Shown here: positions 53,281 to 61,974 of the stretch, one piece after another
Layout of the letters: the number at the start of each line of letters is the position of its first letter
Numbering within the stretch: the stretch's first letter is position 1
NCBI GenBank assembly: GCA_016861345.1
Contig: BOLD01000002.1
Location: forward strand, 1-64,000
Length of the DNA: 64,000 nucleotides
Source of the DNA: Oligoflexia bacterium
GTDB lineage: Bacteria > Bdellovibrionota > Bdellovibrionia > Bdellovibrionales > Bdellovibrionaceae
Direction: 5' to 3'
Made by a program: the position numbers and the translations under genes
The notes under the pieces: generated by a model
Told to the model about the DNA's origin: nothing
The model's input: the letters and a program-made list of their open reading frames with translations, nothing else
Database searches by the model: none

Positions 53281-53335
53281 TGACCCCGTGCTCAAGATGC
53301 GCTTGAGTCTTTGTATATAGACAAAGGCGGGGTCA
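53281..53335 (+). promoter_or_regulatory. Three-way-junction leader RNA over the POT ribosome site
   Basis: Fifty-five bases fold almost completely. TGACCCCG (53281-53288) pairs with CGGGGTCA (53328-53335), giving an 8-bp closing stem that includes the GGCGGGG next to ATG 53338. Inside are hairpin A, GCTCAAG/CTTGAGT (53290-53296 with 53302-53308), and hairpin B, CTTTGT/ACAAAG (53309-53314 with 53321-53326). Only one or two bases stay single-stranded at the junction. It could control translation; no known riboswitch consensus was recognised. Confidence 0.5.
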
Positions 53336-53337
53336 GA

Positions 53338-54867
53338 ATGTCAGCAACTTTAGATAAGAAAAACACATGGTTCGGTCACCCAAAGGGTCTCTTTATTCTC
53401 TTTTTTGCAGAGATGTGGGAGCGGATGTCCTATTACGGAATGCGGGCTCTTTTGGTTCTGTACATGACAAAGTATCTGCTCACAGATCCTGAGCGAGCTG
53501 CCCGCATAACAGGGTACAACACCTTTAAAAGTTTACTTGAGATGGGGTTTGGTCCTTTAGATATTCAGCCTTTTTCTTCTCAGCTTTATGGTTTGTATAC
53601 GGGCTTTGTTTTTCTTTCTCCATTTTTCGGTGGAATTTTAGCGGATAAAGTTTGGGGCCGACGACGATCAGTTTATGTTGGTGGATTCTTAATGGCGATT
53701 GGTCATTTTTTGATGGCTTTTGAAAGTCAGTTCTTATTCGCTCTTTTCTTTTTGATTCTTGGTAATGGAGCCTTTAAGCCAAATATTTCAACTCAAGTGG
53801 GCAGTCTATATCCCGAGGGCGATCCTCGTCGTGATGGCGCTTTTACGATTTTCTATATGGGAATTAACTTGGGTGCCTTCTTTTCTCCTTTTCTGGCGGA
53901 TAATTTGGCCAATTGGTTATGCGGAGTTTTAGGCCGAACTGAGCCAGGAGCTGCTTGGCATATGGGTTTCACTTTTGCGGGAATTGGAATGTTAATCGGA
54001 ATGCTGGTTTATCATTTTGGTCGACATCAATTACCAAAAGAAACAGATGTGCACTTGGCTCCGCCCAAGGACCGAAATAAAATTGCAGTGAAGACTACCT
54101 TGGGACTTCTGGGTTCCATGGCGGGCTTCTTGTTGCTTCTGATGCTGCCAGGTATTTACAAAGCCATTATCATCGGACTAATTCTTTACTTTGTTGTCTT
54201 CAGTATTCGAAAAATCTCTGATCAATTGGATCGATCAAAAGTGACAGCTCTTGTTGTTCTTTGTCTCGGTACGATTGCCTTTTGGGCCATCTTTGAACAG
54301 CAGGGAAACACCTTGCAGCTATGGGCAGATGAAAAGGCAGACTGGGAAACCTTGGGTTTACGTTCGACGAACTACCAAGCTTTTAATCCCTTTATGATCT
54401 TTGTCTTTGCCCCAATTTTGACAGGATTGTGGGAGTCTCGAGCTCGAAAGGGAAAGGCAAAATCTAGCTCTGTCCGTAAAATGGCCATCGGAAGCTTTTT
54501 AGCTGGAGCCGCATTTTTAGTGCTCTCATTGGCGACTCAATCGATCACTGCAGAAAAATCTTTATCCAATTTATTCTGGCTGACCTTGACCACTTGGATT
54601 TTCACCATGGGAGAACTTTATTTATCACCCATTGGCTTGTCTTTGGTGACAAAGGTTTCACCAAACAGATTCCTGTCCATGATGATGGGGATGTGGTTCC
54701 TGTCTTCATTCATCGGGAACTATCTATCGGGATATTTGGGAAGCTTCTATTCGAGCATGTCGAATCAAAGCTTCTTCATGCTCTTTGCCGTTCTTGGGGG
54801 CGTTGTGGGACTTTTCTTCTTATTTTCAGAGCCCCGCCTTCAGAAAATCATCGGGAAGGACGTCTGA
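53338..54867 (+). CDS. POT-family proton-coupled peptide transporter
   Basis: A 509-residue inner-membrane transporter of the MFS-related POT/PTR family, importing di- and tripeptides with protons. FFAEMWERMSYYGMRALL holds the E-x-x-E-R proton-coupling motif on helix 1; GGILADKVWGRRRSVYVGG and FYMGINLGAFFSPFLA are further family landmarks. About 12-14 helices. The start ATG 53338 is fixed by the conserved helix 1 distance and lies 2 bp after a structured leader that covers the ribosome site. Ends 4 bp before convergent valS. Confidence 0.93.
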   Translation: MSATLDKKNTWFGHPKGLFILFFAEMWERMSYYGMRALLVLYMTKYLLTDPERAARITGYNTFKSLLEMGFGPLDIQPFSSQLYGLYTGFVFLSPFFGGILADKVWGRRRSVYVGGFLMAIGHFLMAFESQFLFALFFLILGNGAFKPNISTQVGSLYPEGDPRRDGAFTIFYMGINLGAFFSPFLADNLANWLCGVLGRTEPGAAWHMGFTFAGIGMLIGMLVYHFGRHQLPKETDVHLAPPKDRNKIAVKTTLGLLGSMAGFLLLLMLPGIYKAIIIGLILYFVVFSIRKISDQLDRSKVTALVVLCLGTIAFWAIFEQQGNTLQLWADEKADWETLGLRSTNYQAFNPFMIFVFAPILTGLWESRARKGKAKSSSVRKMAIGSFLAGAAFLVLSLATQSITAEKSLSNLFWLTLTTWIFTMGELYLSPIGLSLVTKVSPNRFLSMMMGMWFLSSFIGNYLSGYLGSFYSSMSNQSFFMLFAVLGGVVGLFFLFSEPRLQKIIGKDV

Positions 54868-54871
54868 TAAT

Positions 54872-57550
54872 TTAAGATTGCAATCGCGCAAGGGCTTCTC
54901 GGAGAGACTCAACTTTTGATTTGTTCTCTTCAAGAAGCTTCTTGTCGGCTTCGACAACTTCTTCTGCCGCATTCTTGACGAAGTTTTCATTCGAAAGTCG
55001 ACCGGTCAATGTCGAGATGTCTTTTGTGAGTTTCTCGATGGATTTTTGAATTCGTTTTACTTCCTCTTCAAGATCAACCAGGCCCTCAAGGGGGATAATC
55101 ACCTGAGCTCGAGATTGGCCAACAGTCACAAGGGTCACTGCGCACTTAGCAAGCGACCCGGCTTCGCCAATTTCAAGATTTTCAATTCGGCCAATGGTGG
55201 TGATTGAACTTTTATTATTGCCCAAAATCTTTTGAACGTTGGCATCACTTGGGGAAATACGAGCCGCAATTTTTTCTGCTGGCGAAATTCGATTTTCTCC
55301 ACGGATATTTCGAATAGCTGAAATCACTTCTTTAACGAGATCAACTTCGGCAGCTGCGGCCTCTGATCCTAGGGCGAGCAACTCTCGATCGACTCGAATA
55401 TTGGGATATTCATCAACAATACAGGCTGTATTTTTGATCGGAAGCTTTTGATAAAGCTCTTCTGTAATAAAAGGTGCCATGGGGTGAAGTAGTCTCATCA
55501 TGCGGTTGAGAACCTGAGCCATCACTAATTGCGAAGCTTGTCTTTCTGGCGACTGCGGACCGCTGAAAACAGGTTTGCTAAATTCAATGTACCAATCGCA
55601 GAACTCATACCAAGAAAACTGATAAATCGCAGATGCGGCATCAGAGAATCGATTCTGTTCTAAGGCCTCATCAACGGTTTTTTCAACAAGGCTGAGCTTA
55701 TGAAGAATCCACTGGTCATAGACAGACATGTGGCCCTTAACTGGTAGGGCCTTGGTGCCCGCTGAAGGAACTTGGAAATCTTGAAGATTGCCAAATGCAA
55801 ATCGAGTGGCATTCCAAATCTTGTTCATGAAATTACGGTAGCCCTCGGTTCGCTGTTCGCTGAATTTAAAATCTTTTCCAGAGTGAATATGAGCCAAGAA
55901 AGAAAATCTCAGCGCGTCAGCTCCGTACTTTTCAATCATCTCGACAGGATCGACAGAGTTGCCAAGACTTTTTGACATTTTTCGACCTTGTGAGTCCCGA
56001 ACGATTCCGTGCAAGTAGATTTGGCGGAAGGGAACGTCTCGCATGAATTCAAGTCCCATCATCATCATTCGAGCAACCCAGAAGAAGAGAATATCGTGTC
56101 CAGTCACAAGCACAGATGTGGGATAAAATGTTTTTAAAGCTTCAGACTGATTGGGCCATCCCAAAGTGCTAAAGGGCCAAAGTGCTGAGCTAAACCAAGT
56201 GTCTAGAACGTCTTCATCTTGATGGATTTTTTTACTCTTACAAGATTCACATTCTGTGACATCTGTTTCTGAAACGGTAATGTGATCGCACTCATCGCAA
56301 TACCAAGCTGGAATCCGATGTCCCCACCAAAGCTGACGAGAAATGCACCAGTCTTCGATAATATTCAGCCAGTGAAGGTAAACCTTTGTCCAAGATTCGG
56401 GTTCAATTGTTGTCGTCCCACTTTCAACAACTCGTTTTGCGGGAATGGCCAATTGCTCAGTTTTTACGAACCATTGTTCTGACAAGAAAGGCTCAACAAC
56501 GGCACCTGATCTGGAGCAGTGACCAACATTCAATTGATGTGGCTCTTCTTTTTCAAGAAGATTTTGGTTTTTAAGATCTTCAAGAATGCGTTTGCGGGCT
56601 TCTTGAACAGAGAGACCTTTATAGGGACCTGCGTTTTCATTGAGGTGACAGCGTTTATCCAGAATGTTAATAAAATGAAGATTGTGAGTCTTTCCAATTT
56701 TATAATCATTAAAATCATGAGCGGGAGTGATTTTCACAACTCCTGATCCAAAGGTCTTATCAACGTAAGTATCAGCGATAATTGGAATCGGGCGATTCAT
56801 CAATGGTAAGAGAACATTTTTTCCAATCAAGGCTTTGTATCTTTCATCTTCGGGATGAACGCAAACGGCCGAGTCACCTAAAAGAGTTTCAGGTCGTGTT
56901 GTGGCCACAACAAGAAATTCATTTGTGCCTTCAACTTGATATTTAATATGCCAAAGTGAGCCCTTAACTTGTTTGTGCTCCACTTCGAGATCTGAAATTG
57001 CAGTCTCAAGGGGGCCAGACCAGTTCACCAGTTTTTGTCCGCGATAAATCCAACCTTTTTTATGAAGAGAAACAAAAACTTTTTTAACAGCTTTTGATAC
57101 TCCTTCATCCAAAGTAAAGCAGGCGCGGTCCCAATCACAAGAATCTCCCAGTCGGCGCATTTGTTTATAGATGCGATCACCGTACTGGTGTTTCCAGCTC
57201 CATACTCTTTCTAAGAATTTTTCTCGACCCATTTGTTGACGGGTTAGGTTTTCTTTTTTGAGTTCTTTTTCAACAACAGATTGGGTCGCAATTCCGGCAT
57301 GATCAGTGCCTGGAAGCCAAAGGGCATTAAAACCGCTCATGCGTTTCCAGCGAATCAGGCAATCTTGAATAGTGTGATCAAGGGCGTGGCCGATATGTAA
57401 AAAGCCAGTGACATTTGGTGGTGGAAGAATGACGCAAAAAGGAGGCTTGGTGGATTGATCTGTGGATTTGAAATGCCCATTTTCTTCCCACCAGGCATAG
57501 GTTCGTGATTCAACATCTTGAGGATTGTAGCGATCTGATAGTTGTGACAT
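54872..57550 (-). CDS. valS: Valine-tRNA ligase
   Basis: An 892-residue class I aminoacyl-tRNA synthetase. FLHIGHALDH (HIGH) and GRKMSKSLGNS (KMSKS) are intact, as are the editing-domain segment TTRPETLLGDSAVCVHP and the PGTDHAGIATQ motif specific to ValRS. The C-terminal 70 residues form the ValRS coiled-coil arm (EEVKRIQKSIEKLTKDIS). Full length. Start ATG 57550 is close behind the barrel-like gene at 57557, only 6 bp away, so both are probably on one transcript. Confidence 0.97.
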   Translation of the reverse strand: MSQLSDRYNPQDVESRTYAWWEENGHFKSTDQSTKPPFCVILPPPNVTGFLHIGHALDHTIQDCLIRWKRMSGFNALWLPGTDHAGIATQSVVEKELKKENLTRQQMGREKFLERVWSWKHQYGDRIYKQMRRLGDSCDWDRACFTLDEGVSKAVKKVFVSLHKKGWIYRGQKLVNWSGPLETAISDLEVEHKQVKGSLWHIKYQVEGTNEFLVVATTRPETLLGDSAVCVHPEDERYKALIGKNVLLPLMNRPIPIIADTYVDKTFGSGVVKITPAHDFNDYKIGKTHNLHFINILDKRCHLNENAGPYKGLSVQEARKRILEDLKNQNLLEKEEPHQLNVGHCSRSGAVVEPFLSEQWFVKTEQLAIPAKRVVESGTTTIEPESWTKVYLHWLNIIEDWCISRQLWWGHRIPAWYCDECDHITVSETDVTECESCKSKKIHQDEDVLDTWFSSALWPFSTLGWPNQSEALKTFYPTSVLVTGHDILFFWVARMMMMGLEFMRDVPFRQIYLHGIVRDSQGRKMSKSLGNSVDPVEMIEKYGADALRFSFLAHIHSGKDFKFSEQRTEGYRNFMNKIWNATRFAFGNLQDFQVPSAGTKALPVKGHMSVYDQWILHKLSLVEKTVDEALEQNRFSDAASAIYQFSWYEFCDWYIEFSKPVFSGPQSPERQASQLVMAQVLNRMMRLLHPMAPFITEELYQKLPIKNTACIVDEYPNIRVDRELLALGSEAAAAEVDLVKEVISAIRNIRGENRISPAEKIAARISPSDANVQKILGNNKSSITTIGRIENLEIGEAGSLAKCAVTLVTVGQSRAQVIIPLEGLVDLEEEVKRIQKSIEKLTKDISTLTGRLSNENFVKNAAEEVVEADKKLLEENKSKVESLREALARLQS

Positions 57551-57556
57551 CTGTAT

Positions 57557-58627
57557 CTACCTTTGTCTTTTCCTTTTCTTATCCGTTTTCAGCTCAATTT
57601 GCATCTCTGTTTTATCAAGCTCATCTTGAATGTTATTTTTTTGTTTTTTTCGAATCGTTGGAGGCGGAGGCTCAGGTTGAAAAAGTTCTTGATTGACCCC
57701 GTCACTGACTTCCTCTTTGAATCGATCGACCTCTGGGATTTTTTCAGGAACAATAATGCTTGGAACGCGGTAAGTTAAACCGAGAAAAGCATTCCATCCT
57801 GCGGCATTATTTGATCCGTTTAATGTCGTGCCGCCTCCAAAATCCATAACGAAATCCTTAGAAACTTGAACTTGGGCCCAGAGATGGGTTTCGAGCAAAG
57901 CTGGATTAATGGAGTAATGTTTTAAGCTTCCGCCGTTTGAAGAAATGGTCCAAGCATTCCGTGCCAGCTCATTGTTCGTGTCTTTGTCATAGTTTGAATA
58001 TGTATATCCCTTAAGATCTGCGCCGAGCTTCCATTTTCCCAAGGCGTAATCTGCAGTAAGGCCATAGGGGATTAATGAAGCTCGATTTTCATCACGATAG
58101 GTAAACCCAACATAAGCTCCAAGGCGTGATTTTGCCCACTGAGTTTGAGCAATCAATCGACCAGCGATCTCCATGGCGCCTTCATTGATTGCGACAGCGT
58201 CTGAATTCACATCATTTCTTTTAAAGGGATATAAAAATGTAAATTCAGGAATCAAACTAAAAGTACCCTGGTGCATGATGAAATCAGTACCAATCAAAGC
58301 ACTTGTTAATGCGCTATTTGTTCGGGTGGAATAGGGAGTGGTGCTTTCTCCCGCGGCAATTTGGAACTCAGTGAAGTAAGCCATGTTGAGATCAGGAACT
58401 GTGGATCTTGTTCCGATATCGACATTGTGTAACTTGTATCCATATCCAGAAGGGAGAGATGAAAATGATCCGCCCGAGCTTGAGTAGTTGGCTGTTGCCT
58501 GAAAGAACCTGTAGCCTGCATTGATTTCCCAATAGTTTTGGGGATACGACTTCAGATCTTTATAGGCAAAAGAGTTTTGACAAAACACAATTAACAAAAG
58601 TGAGAAGAATGTAACTGACAATCTCAT
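57557..58627 (-). CDS. Exported barrel-like protein
   Basis: A 356-residue protein with a signal peptide (MRLSVTFFSLLLIVFCQNSFA). Residues about 25-290 alternate in strand-like patterns with aromatic residues (WEINAGYRFFQATANYSS, LGAYVGFTYRDENR, WKLGADLKGYTYSNY), typical of an outer-membrane barrel. A charged C-terminal tail (about 290-356, EVSDGVNQELFQPEPPPPTIRKKQ) follows, so the protein does not end in the usual aromatic barrel residue. Function unknown. It precedes valS by 6 bp and is divergent from the MFS gene. Confidence 0.72.
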   Translation of the reverse strand: MRLSVTFFSLLLIVFCQNSFAYKDLKSYPQNYWEINAGYRFFQATANYSSSGGSFSSLPSGYGYKLHNVDIGTRSTVPDLNMAYFTEFQIAAGESTTPYSTRTNSALTSALIGTDFIMHQGTFSLIPEFTFLYPFKRNDVNSDAVAINEGAMEIAGRLIAQTQWAKSRLGAYVGFTYRDENRASLIPYGLTADYALGKWKLGADLKGYTYSNYDKDTNNELARNAWTISSNGGSLKHYSINPALLETHLWAQVQVSKDFVMDFGGGTTLNGSNNAAGWNAFLGLTYRVPSIIVPEKIPEVDRFKEEVSDGVNQELFQPEPPPPTIRKKQKNNIQDELDKTEMQIELKTDKKRKRQR

Positions 58628-58652
58628 AAATAACGATTATCTCTTACCCTGC

Positions 58653-59867
58653 ATGGCCAATCAAAATAAAACACAACTCGTAATTATATTCTTGACCGTT
58701 TTTATTTATCTTGTGGGTTTCGGAGTTGTGATTCCCATTATACCCGTCTTAAGTCGGGACTTTGGTGCGACCTCTACGCAGGTGGGCCTGATGATGTCTG
58801 TTTACTCGTTCATGCAGTTCTTATTTTCTCCATTTTGGGGAAAAATGAGTGATCGAGTTGGCCGCAGACCTATCCTTCTTCTTTGCCTGTTGGGCGAAGG
58901 AGCTTCTTATCTTCTTTTCGCCTCGGCCCGAAGTCTTGAGGTCCTTTTTCTTGCGCGCATTTTTGCTGGTTTTTTTGGCGCAAGTATTTCGACGGCTTCG
59001 GCTTATATTTCTGATATCACTCCTCAGCATGAACGTTCAAAGGGGATGGCCCTTATTGGTGCGGCGTTTGGACTTGGATTTATTATTGGTCCAGCGCTCG
59101 GTGGGTGGTTGGCAATGTGGGGACAGAGCATATCCAGTGAACCCCATTTTGGAACAAGTTTTGCCGCCCTGTGGGTGGGTGGCATTTGTTTTTTGAATTT
59201 TCTTTTTGGCATCAAATTTTTAACTGAATCTCACAAAGTCAAAGGTCAAATTCGTCCCCAGGATCTTGGCAGAATTAAGCAAATTCTTAACTATGCCAAA
59301 AGACCACTGCTCGGCTCATTGATGCTCATTTTTCTATTGGGTTCTCTGAGTATGTCAGCGATGGAAGCAACCTTGATTCTTTTTGTTGGAGAGAAATTTC
59401 AGTGGGGTATTAAAGAAGTGAGCTTCGGGTTTGCCTATATTGGAATCATTGCAACCTTTAACCAGGGCTTCTTAGTTCGAAAGCTTCTTCCAAAAATTGG
59501 AGAGAAGACAATGATGCTCATGGGATTTTCGTTGATGGGGCTAGGATTGTTGGGAGTCTCAATATCAAATCAAATTTGGATTTTAGCCATCATGATGACC
59601 ATGTTTTCATTCGGTCATTCATTCACAAACCCTTCTGTTTTGGGAAGCATCAGTGTTCTTGCTCATGAAAATGAACAGGGTGCAGCGCTGGGGACAACTC
59701 AAGGTTTAGCTTCATTAGGAAGGATCATCGGCCCCGCTTTCGGCGGCTTTGTCTACGGAGCTGTTCACATGGTTGCCCCTTTTGTGGCAGGTGGGCTACT
59801 TTGTTTAGTCGCAGTTTTCCTGATTCTTAAAAATTTCAAAAACTTGCCAGAGAGCGCAAAACGTTAA
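58653..59867 (+). CDS. MFS efflux transporter
   Basis: A 404-residue 12-helix transporter of the TetA-like drug:H+ antiporter branch. GKMSDRVGRRPILLLCLLGEG is the loop 2-3 motif A (given here to 21 positions as 58845-58907), RIFAGFFGASISTASAYISD is motif B, and LGFIIGPALGGWLA motif C. It probably exports a small molecule. It stands alone on the plus strand; a terminator-like hairpin is 260 bp downstream. Confidence 0.88.
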   Translation: MANQNKTQLVIIFLTVFIYLVGFGVVIPIIPVLSRDFGATSTQVGLMMSVYSFMQFLFSPFWGKMSDRVGRRPILLLCLLGEGASYLLFASARSLEVLFLARIFAGFFGASISTASAYISDITPQHERSKGMALIGAAFGLGFIIGPALGGWLAMWGQSISSEPHFGTSFAALWVGGICFLNFLFGIKFLTESHKVKGQIRPQDLGRIKQILNYAKRPLLGSLMLIFLLGSLSMSAMEATLILFVGEKFQWGIKEVSFGFAYIGIIATFNQGFLVRKLLPKIGEKTMMLMGFSLMGLGLLGVSISNQIWILAIMMTMFSFGHSFTNPSVLGSISVLAHENEQGAALGTTQGLASLGRIIGPAFGGFVYGAVHMVAPFVAGGLLCLVAVFLILKNFKNLPESAKR

Positions 59868-59978
59868 AGAGAGCGACCCTGCCAAAAGCTCATTCCATGT
59901 GTCATCTCTATCCGTAGTTTAGGGACCCAACCTAGGTCCTGATAAGTTCAACTGTACATGTTGGAGCATTATCAAAAT

Positions 59979-60089
59979 CTAAGCAGCTCGGAGTTTTAGA
60001 TAAATTATGATGACGAGCAAAATAATTTTCAGAACTCCTAATGTAATCCTCAAAACGCGCCGAATGAATACATAACTGGATGTACGCAT
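59979..60089 (-). CDS. Small membrane peptide (36 aa)
   Basis: A 36-codon ORF starting ATG 60089 with GGAAGGAGG ending 6 bp upstream, one of the best ribosome sites in the window. The product has a basic N-terminus (MRTSSYVFIRRVLR) and one strongly hydrophobic helix (LGVLKIILLVIIIYLKLRAA), typical of single-span small membrane proteins. It lies 85 bp after yggU on the same strand. A 64-codon frame on the same strand overlaps it in another phase but has no ribosome site and no such pattern. Function unknown. Confidence 0.55.
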   Translation of the reverse strand: MRTSSYVFIRRVLRITLGVLKIILLVIIIYLKLRAA

Positions 60090-60125
60090 ATCGGACCTCC
60101 TTCCGGAAATCGGACAGAGGTTCCA

Positions 60126-60168
60126 CAATAAGCGAGTTTGACAGGGTCGGACTCGCTTATTGCATTTT
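60126..60168 (+). terminator. Intrinsic terminator-like hairpin
   Basis: CAATAAGCGAGT (60126-60137) pairs perfectly with ACTCGCTTATTG (60151-60162) around a 13-base loop, followed on the plus strand by CATTTTT. It is placed to end plus-strand transcription from the MFS gene before it runs against the yggU operon. On the minus strand no T-run follows, so read-through from yggU into the small-peptide ORF is possible. Confidence 0.65.
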
Positions 60169-60174
60169 TGGGGC

Positions 60175-60456
60175 CTAGATTTTCAGAAGCGTTTGCACAT
60201 CAGTGAGAGAGAATCCTCGAACCAAAATCTTTTTCTGTTTTGATTTGTCGCCTTTGAGAATTTCAATTTTGTTTTTTGAACAGTGAAGAATTTCAGAAAA
60301 AAAGCGAATGATTTCGTCATTCGCTTTTCCATCCACAGGCGGGGCTTTAATTTTAATTTTCAGGCAGTTGTTGTATTCGCCGATGATTTGAGATTTGGGA
60401 GCCTGAGGCTGAACATGGAGGGAGATAATCACTCCCTCGGATGTTTCTTGGAACAT
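60175..60456 (-). CDS. yggU: DUF167/YggU family protein
   Basis: A 93-residue protein with the family pattern VQPQAPKSQIIGEYNNCLKIKIKAPPVDGKANDEI broken here only in quotation: AP-x-D-G-K-A-N is the signature. The function of the family is not established. It is the last conserved gene of the maf-yggS-proC-divIVA-yggU operon, 6 bp after divIVA. In enterobacteria yggU also ends a yggS-proC-yggT-yggU string, so the association is old; yggT is absent here. Confidence 0.88.
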   Translation of the reverse strand: MFQETSEGVIISLHVQPQAPKSQIIGEYNNCLKIKIKAPPVDGKANDEIIRFFSEILHCSKNKIEILKGDKSKQKKILVRGFSLTDVQTLLKI

Positions 60457-60462
60457 GTTTGA

Positions 60463-61053
60463 TTAGCCAACTGAGAGCGGAGAGATCTGTGGTGAGCGCG
60501 GAGCTGGTCGCGTTGTTGGAATTGATTGAGTCGCCGTGGCAGCTTTTGGTGCTGTCATCGCCGTCTCAGTTTCCATTGTCACATTAGGAAGTCCGATGCT
60601 GGGCATGTATTTCTCGCCCTGCTCTAACAAAGTTAAATGAGCTTGAGCCAGAGCTTTCAGGTTGGCCTCAAACTGCATGCGCACACGCTTAAGGTCAGCA
60701 ATTTCCTGGTACATTTTTTTCAGAGAATCGCGAGAGTCTCTTAAGATGATTTCAGCTTTTTGTTGAGCATCGGCAATAATCAGTTTTCCTTCACGCTCTG
60801 AATCTTGGCGGAACTTATCAGCCATTTGTGAAGCTGTAGTGATTGTTCCTTGCAGGACCTGGTCGCGCTGGCGAAGGTCATTCATCTGTAGTTCTTTTTC
60901 ACGAAGAGCTTCTTTTAACGCATTTCTTTCGTGAATGAGCTCTTCCATTTGGCTTGCAACTTGCTCGAGGTATGTTTGAACTTCGATCTCATCGATGCCA
61001 AACATCTTTTTGTTGAAAGATTTGTGATTAATGTCGATAGGAGTAATTTTCAT
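60463..61053 (-). CDS. DivIVA-domain coiled-coil protein
   Basis: A 196-residue protein. The N-terminal segment MKITPIDINHKSFNKKMFG-IDEIEVQTYL matches the DivIVA lipid-binding start (I-x-x-K-x-F-x-x-x-x-F-G-Y-x-x-x-E-V). A long coiled coil (about 30-150) and a Thr/Pro-rich tail follow. DivIVA-type proteins gather at curved membrane such as poles and septa and recruit growth or signalling proteins; in Bdellovibrio a DivIVA influences cell shape. Placement behind yggS-proC mirrors the division-gene neighbourhood of Gram-positive bacteria. Confidence 0.85.
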   Translation of the reverse strand: MKITPIDINHKSFNKKMFGIDEIEVQTYLEQVASQMEELIHERNALKEALREKELQMNDLRQRDQVLQGTITTASQMADKFRQDSEREGKLIIADAQQKAEIILRDSRDSLKKMYQEIADLKRVRMQFEANLKALAQAHLTLLEQGEKYMPSIGLPNVTMETETAMTAPKAATATQSIPTTRPAPRSPQISPLSVG

Positions 61054-61109
61054 AAGCTTCCTCCGTGAAGCAAGATGGATTGAATTCTACCCTTTCAGGA
61101 TACGAAGAA

Positions 61110-61928
61110 TCAGGTCTGTTTCGCAAGTTCTTGATTGCGGAGCGCCGCTTTTTCGAAGCTATATCGCAGAAGGCGCTCAATTTCGAGCTCCCGCATGGAC
61201 TCAAGTCCAGCTGCAGTCACTCCTTTTTTGGAAGTCACTTTGCTCTGCAGTTCTTCTAAGGGCTGGTCTTTTTGTTGAACAGCTAGGGCCGAGGCCCCTA
61301 AAAAAGTTTCCACAACCATCTTTCGAGCTGTTTGAGTGTCAAAGCCTCTTTCCTCGATCCAATCTTGAAAATACATCATCAGTTCATAGACGAATCCTAC
61401 GCCTGAGGAGCAGCTGATCATCAGGGCATCCAATTGTTCCTCATCGCCGACCTGCAGAACTGTTCCCAGAGGAGAAAAGATATCTTCAGTGAGAGATTCT
61501 AAGCCTGGATCGGGTTCTGAGGTCAGATAGCCTGTGACTCCTTTTCTAAGAATAGCTGGAGTGTTGGGCATAGCTCGAACTATGCGACAGTTGGGAAGCT
61601 TTTTTTCAAGAGTGGCTAAGGGCACTCCGGCGGCTAGGCTGATGACAACTTGTTTGTCACGAAAGGCGGATATTAAGGGATCAAGCGCTGTGTTCATGTC
61701 CTGAGGCTTCATTGCAAGAATGATAATGTCCGCAGCATCCACCACGGCTTCGTTCGTTGAAAGAGCATTAATTTTCCAGGTATCAGTAACTTTTTGCAGT
61801 TTTCCGGGAGATCTGTTTGAGGCAAAAATATGCGAACTTGTTAGTGCTTGGGCCTCAAGTAGTCCGCGAATAATTGCCTGGGTCATGTTTCCTGCGCCAA
61901 TAAAACCAATTTTATAATGCAAAGCCAT
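61110..61928 (-). CDS. proC: Pyrroline-5-carboxylate reductase
   Basis: A 272-residue enzyme for the last step of proline synthesis. KIGFIGAGNMTQAIIRGL binds NAD(P)H; AMKPQDM, RAMPNTPAILRKGVTGY and SSGVGFVYELM are typical. I start at ATG 61928, which puts the Rossmann motif at residue 7; the frame extends 45 residues further but overlaps yggS in sequence unlike any ProC. Second to last enzyme gene of the right-hand operon; 46 bp after yggS. Confidence 0.94.
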   Translation of the reverse strand: MALHYKIGFIGAGNMTQAIIRGLLEAQALTSSHIFASNRSPGKLQKVTDTWKINALSTNEAVVDAADIIILAMKPQDMNTALDPLISAFRDKQVVISLAAGVPLATLEKKLPNCRIVRAMPNTPAILRKGVTGYLTSEPDPGLESLTEDIFSPLGTVLQVGDEEQLDALMISCSSGVGFVYELMMYFQDWIEERGFDTQTARKMVVETFLGASALAVQQKDQPLEELQSKVTSKKGVTAAGLESMRELEIERLLRYSFEKAALRNQELAKQT

Positions 61929-61974
61929 AATGTGGACATTCTCTCTATTTTTTGATTTTGGTTCAAGAAATACT

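Noticed and set aside
59932-60126. A 64-codon minus-strand ORF
   Set aside because: It starts at GTG without a ribosome site and its product has no coherent pattern. The 36-codon ORF in another frame of the same strand has a strong ribosome site and a membrane-peptide pattern.
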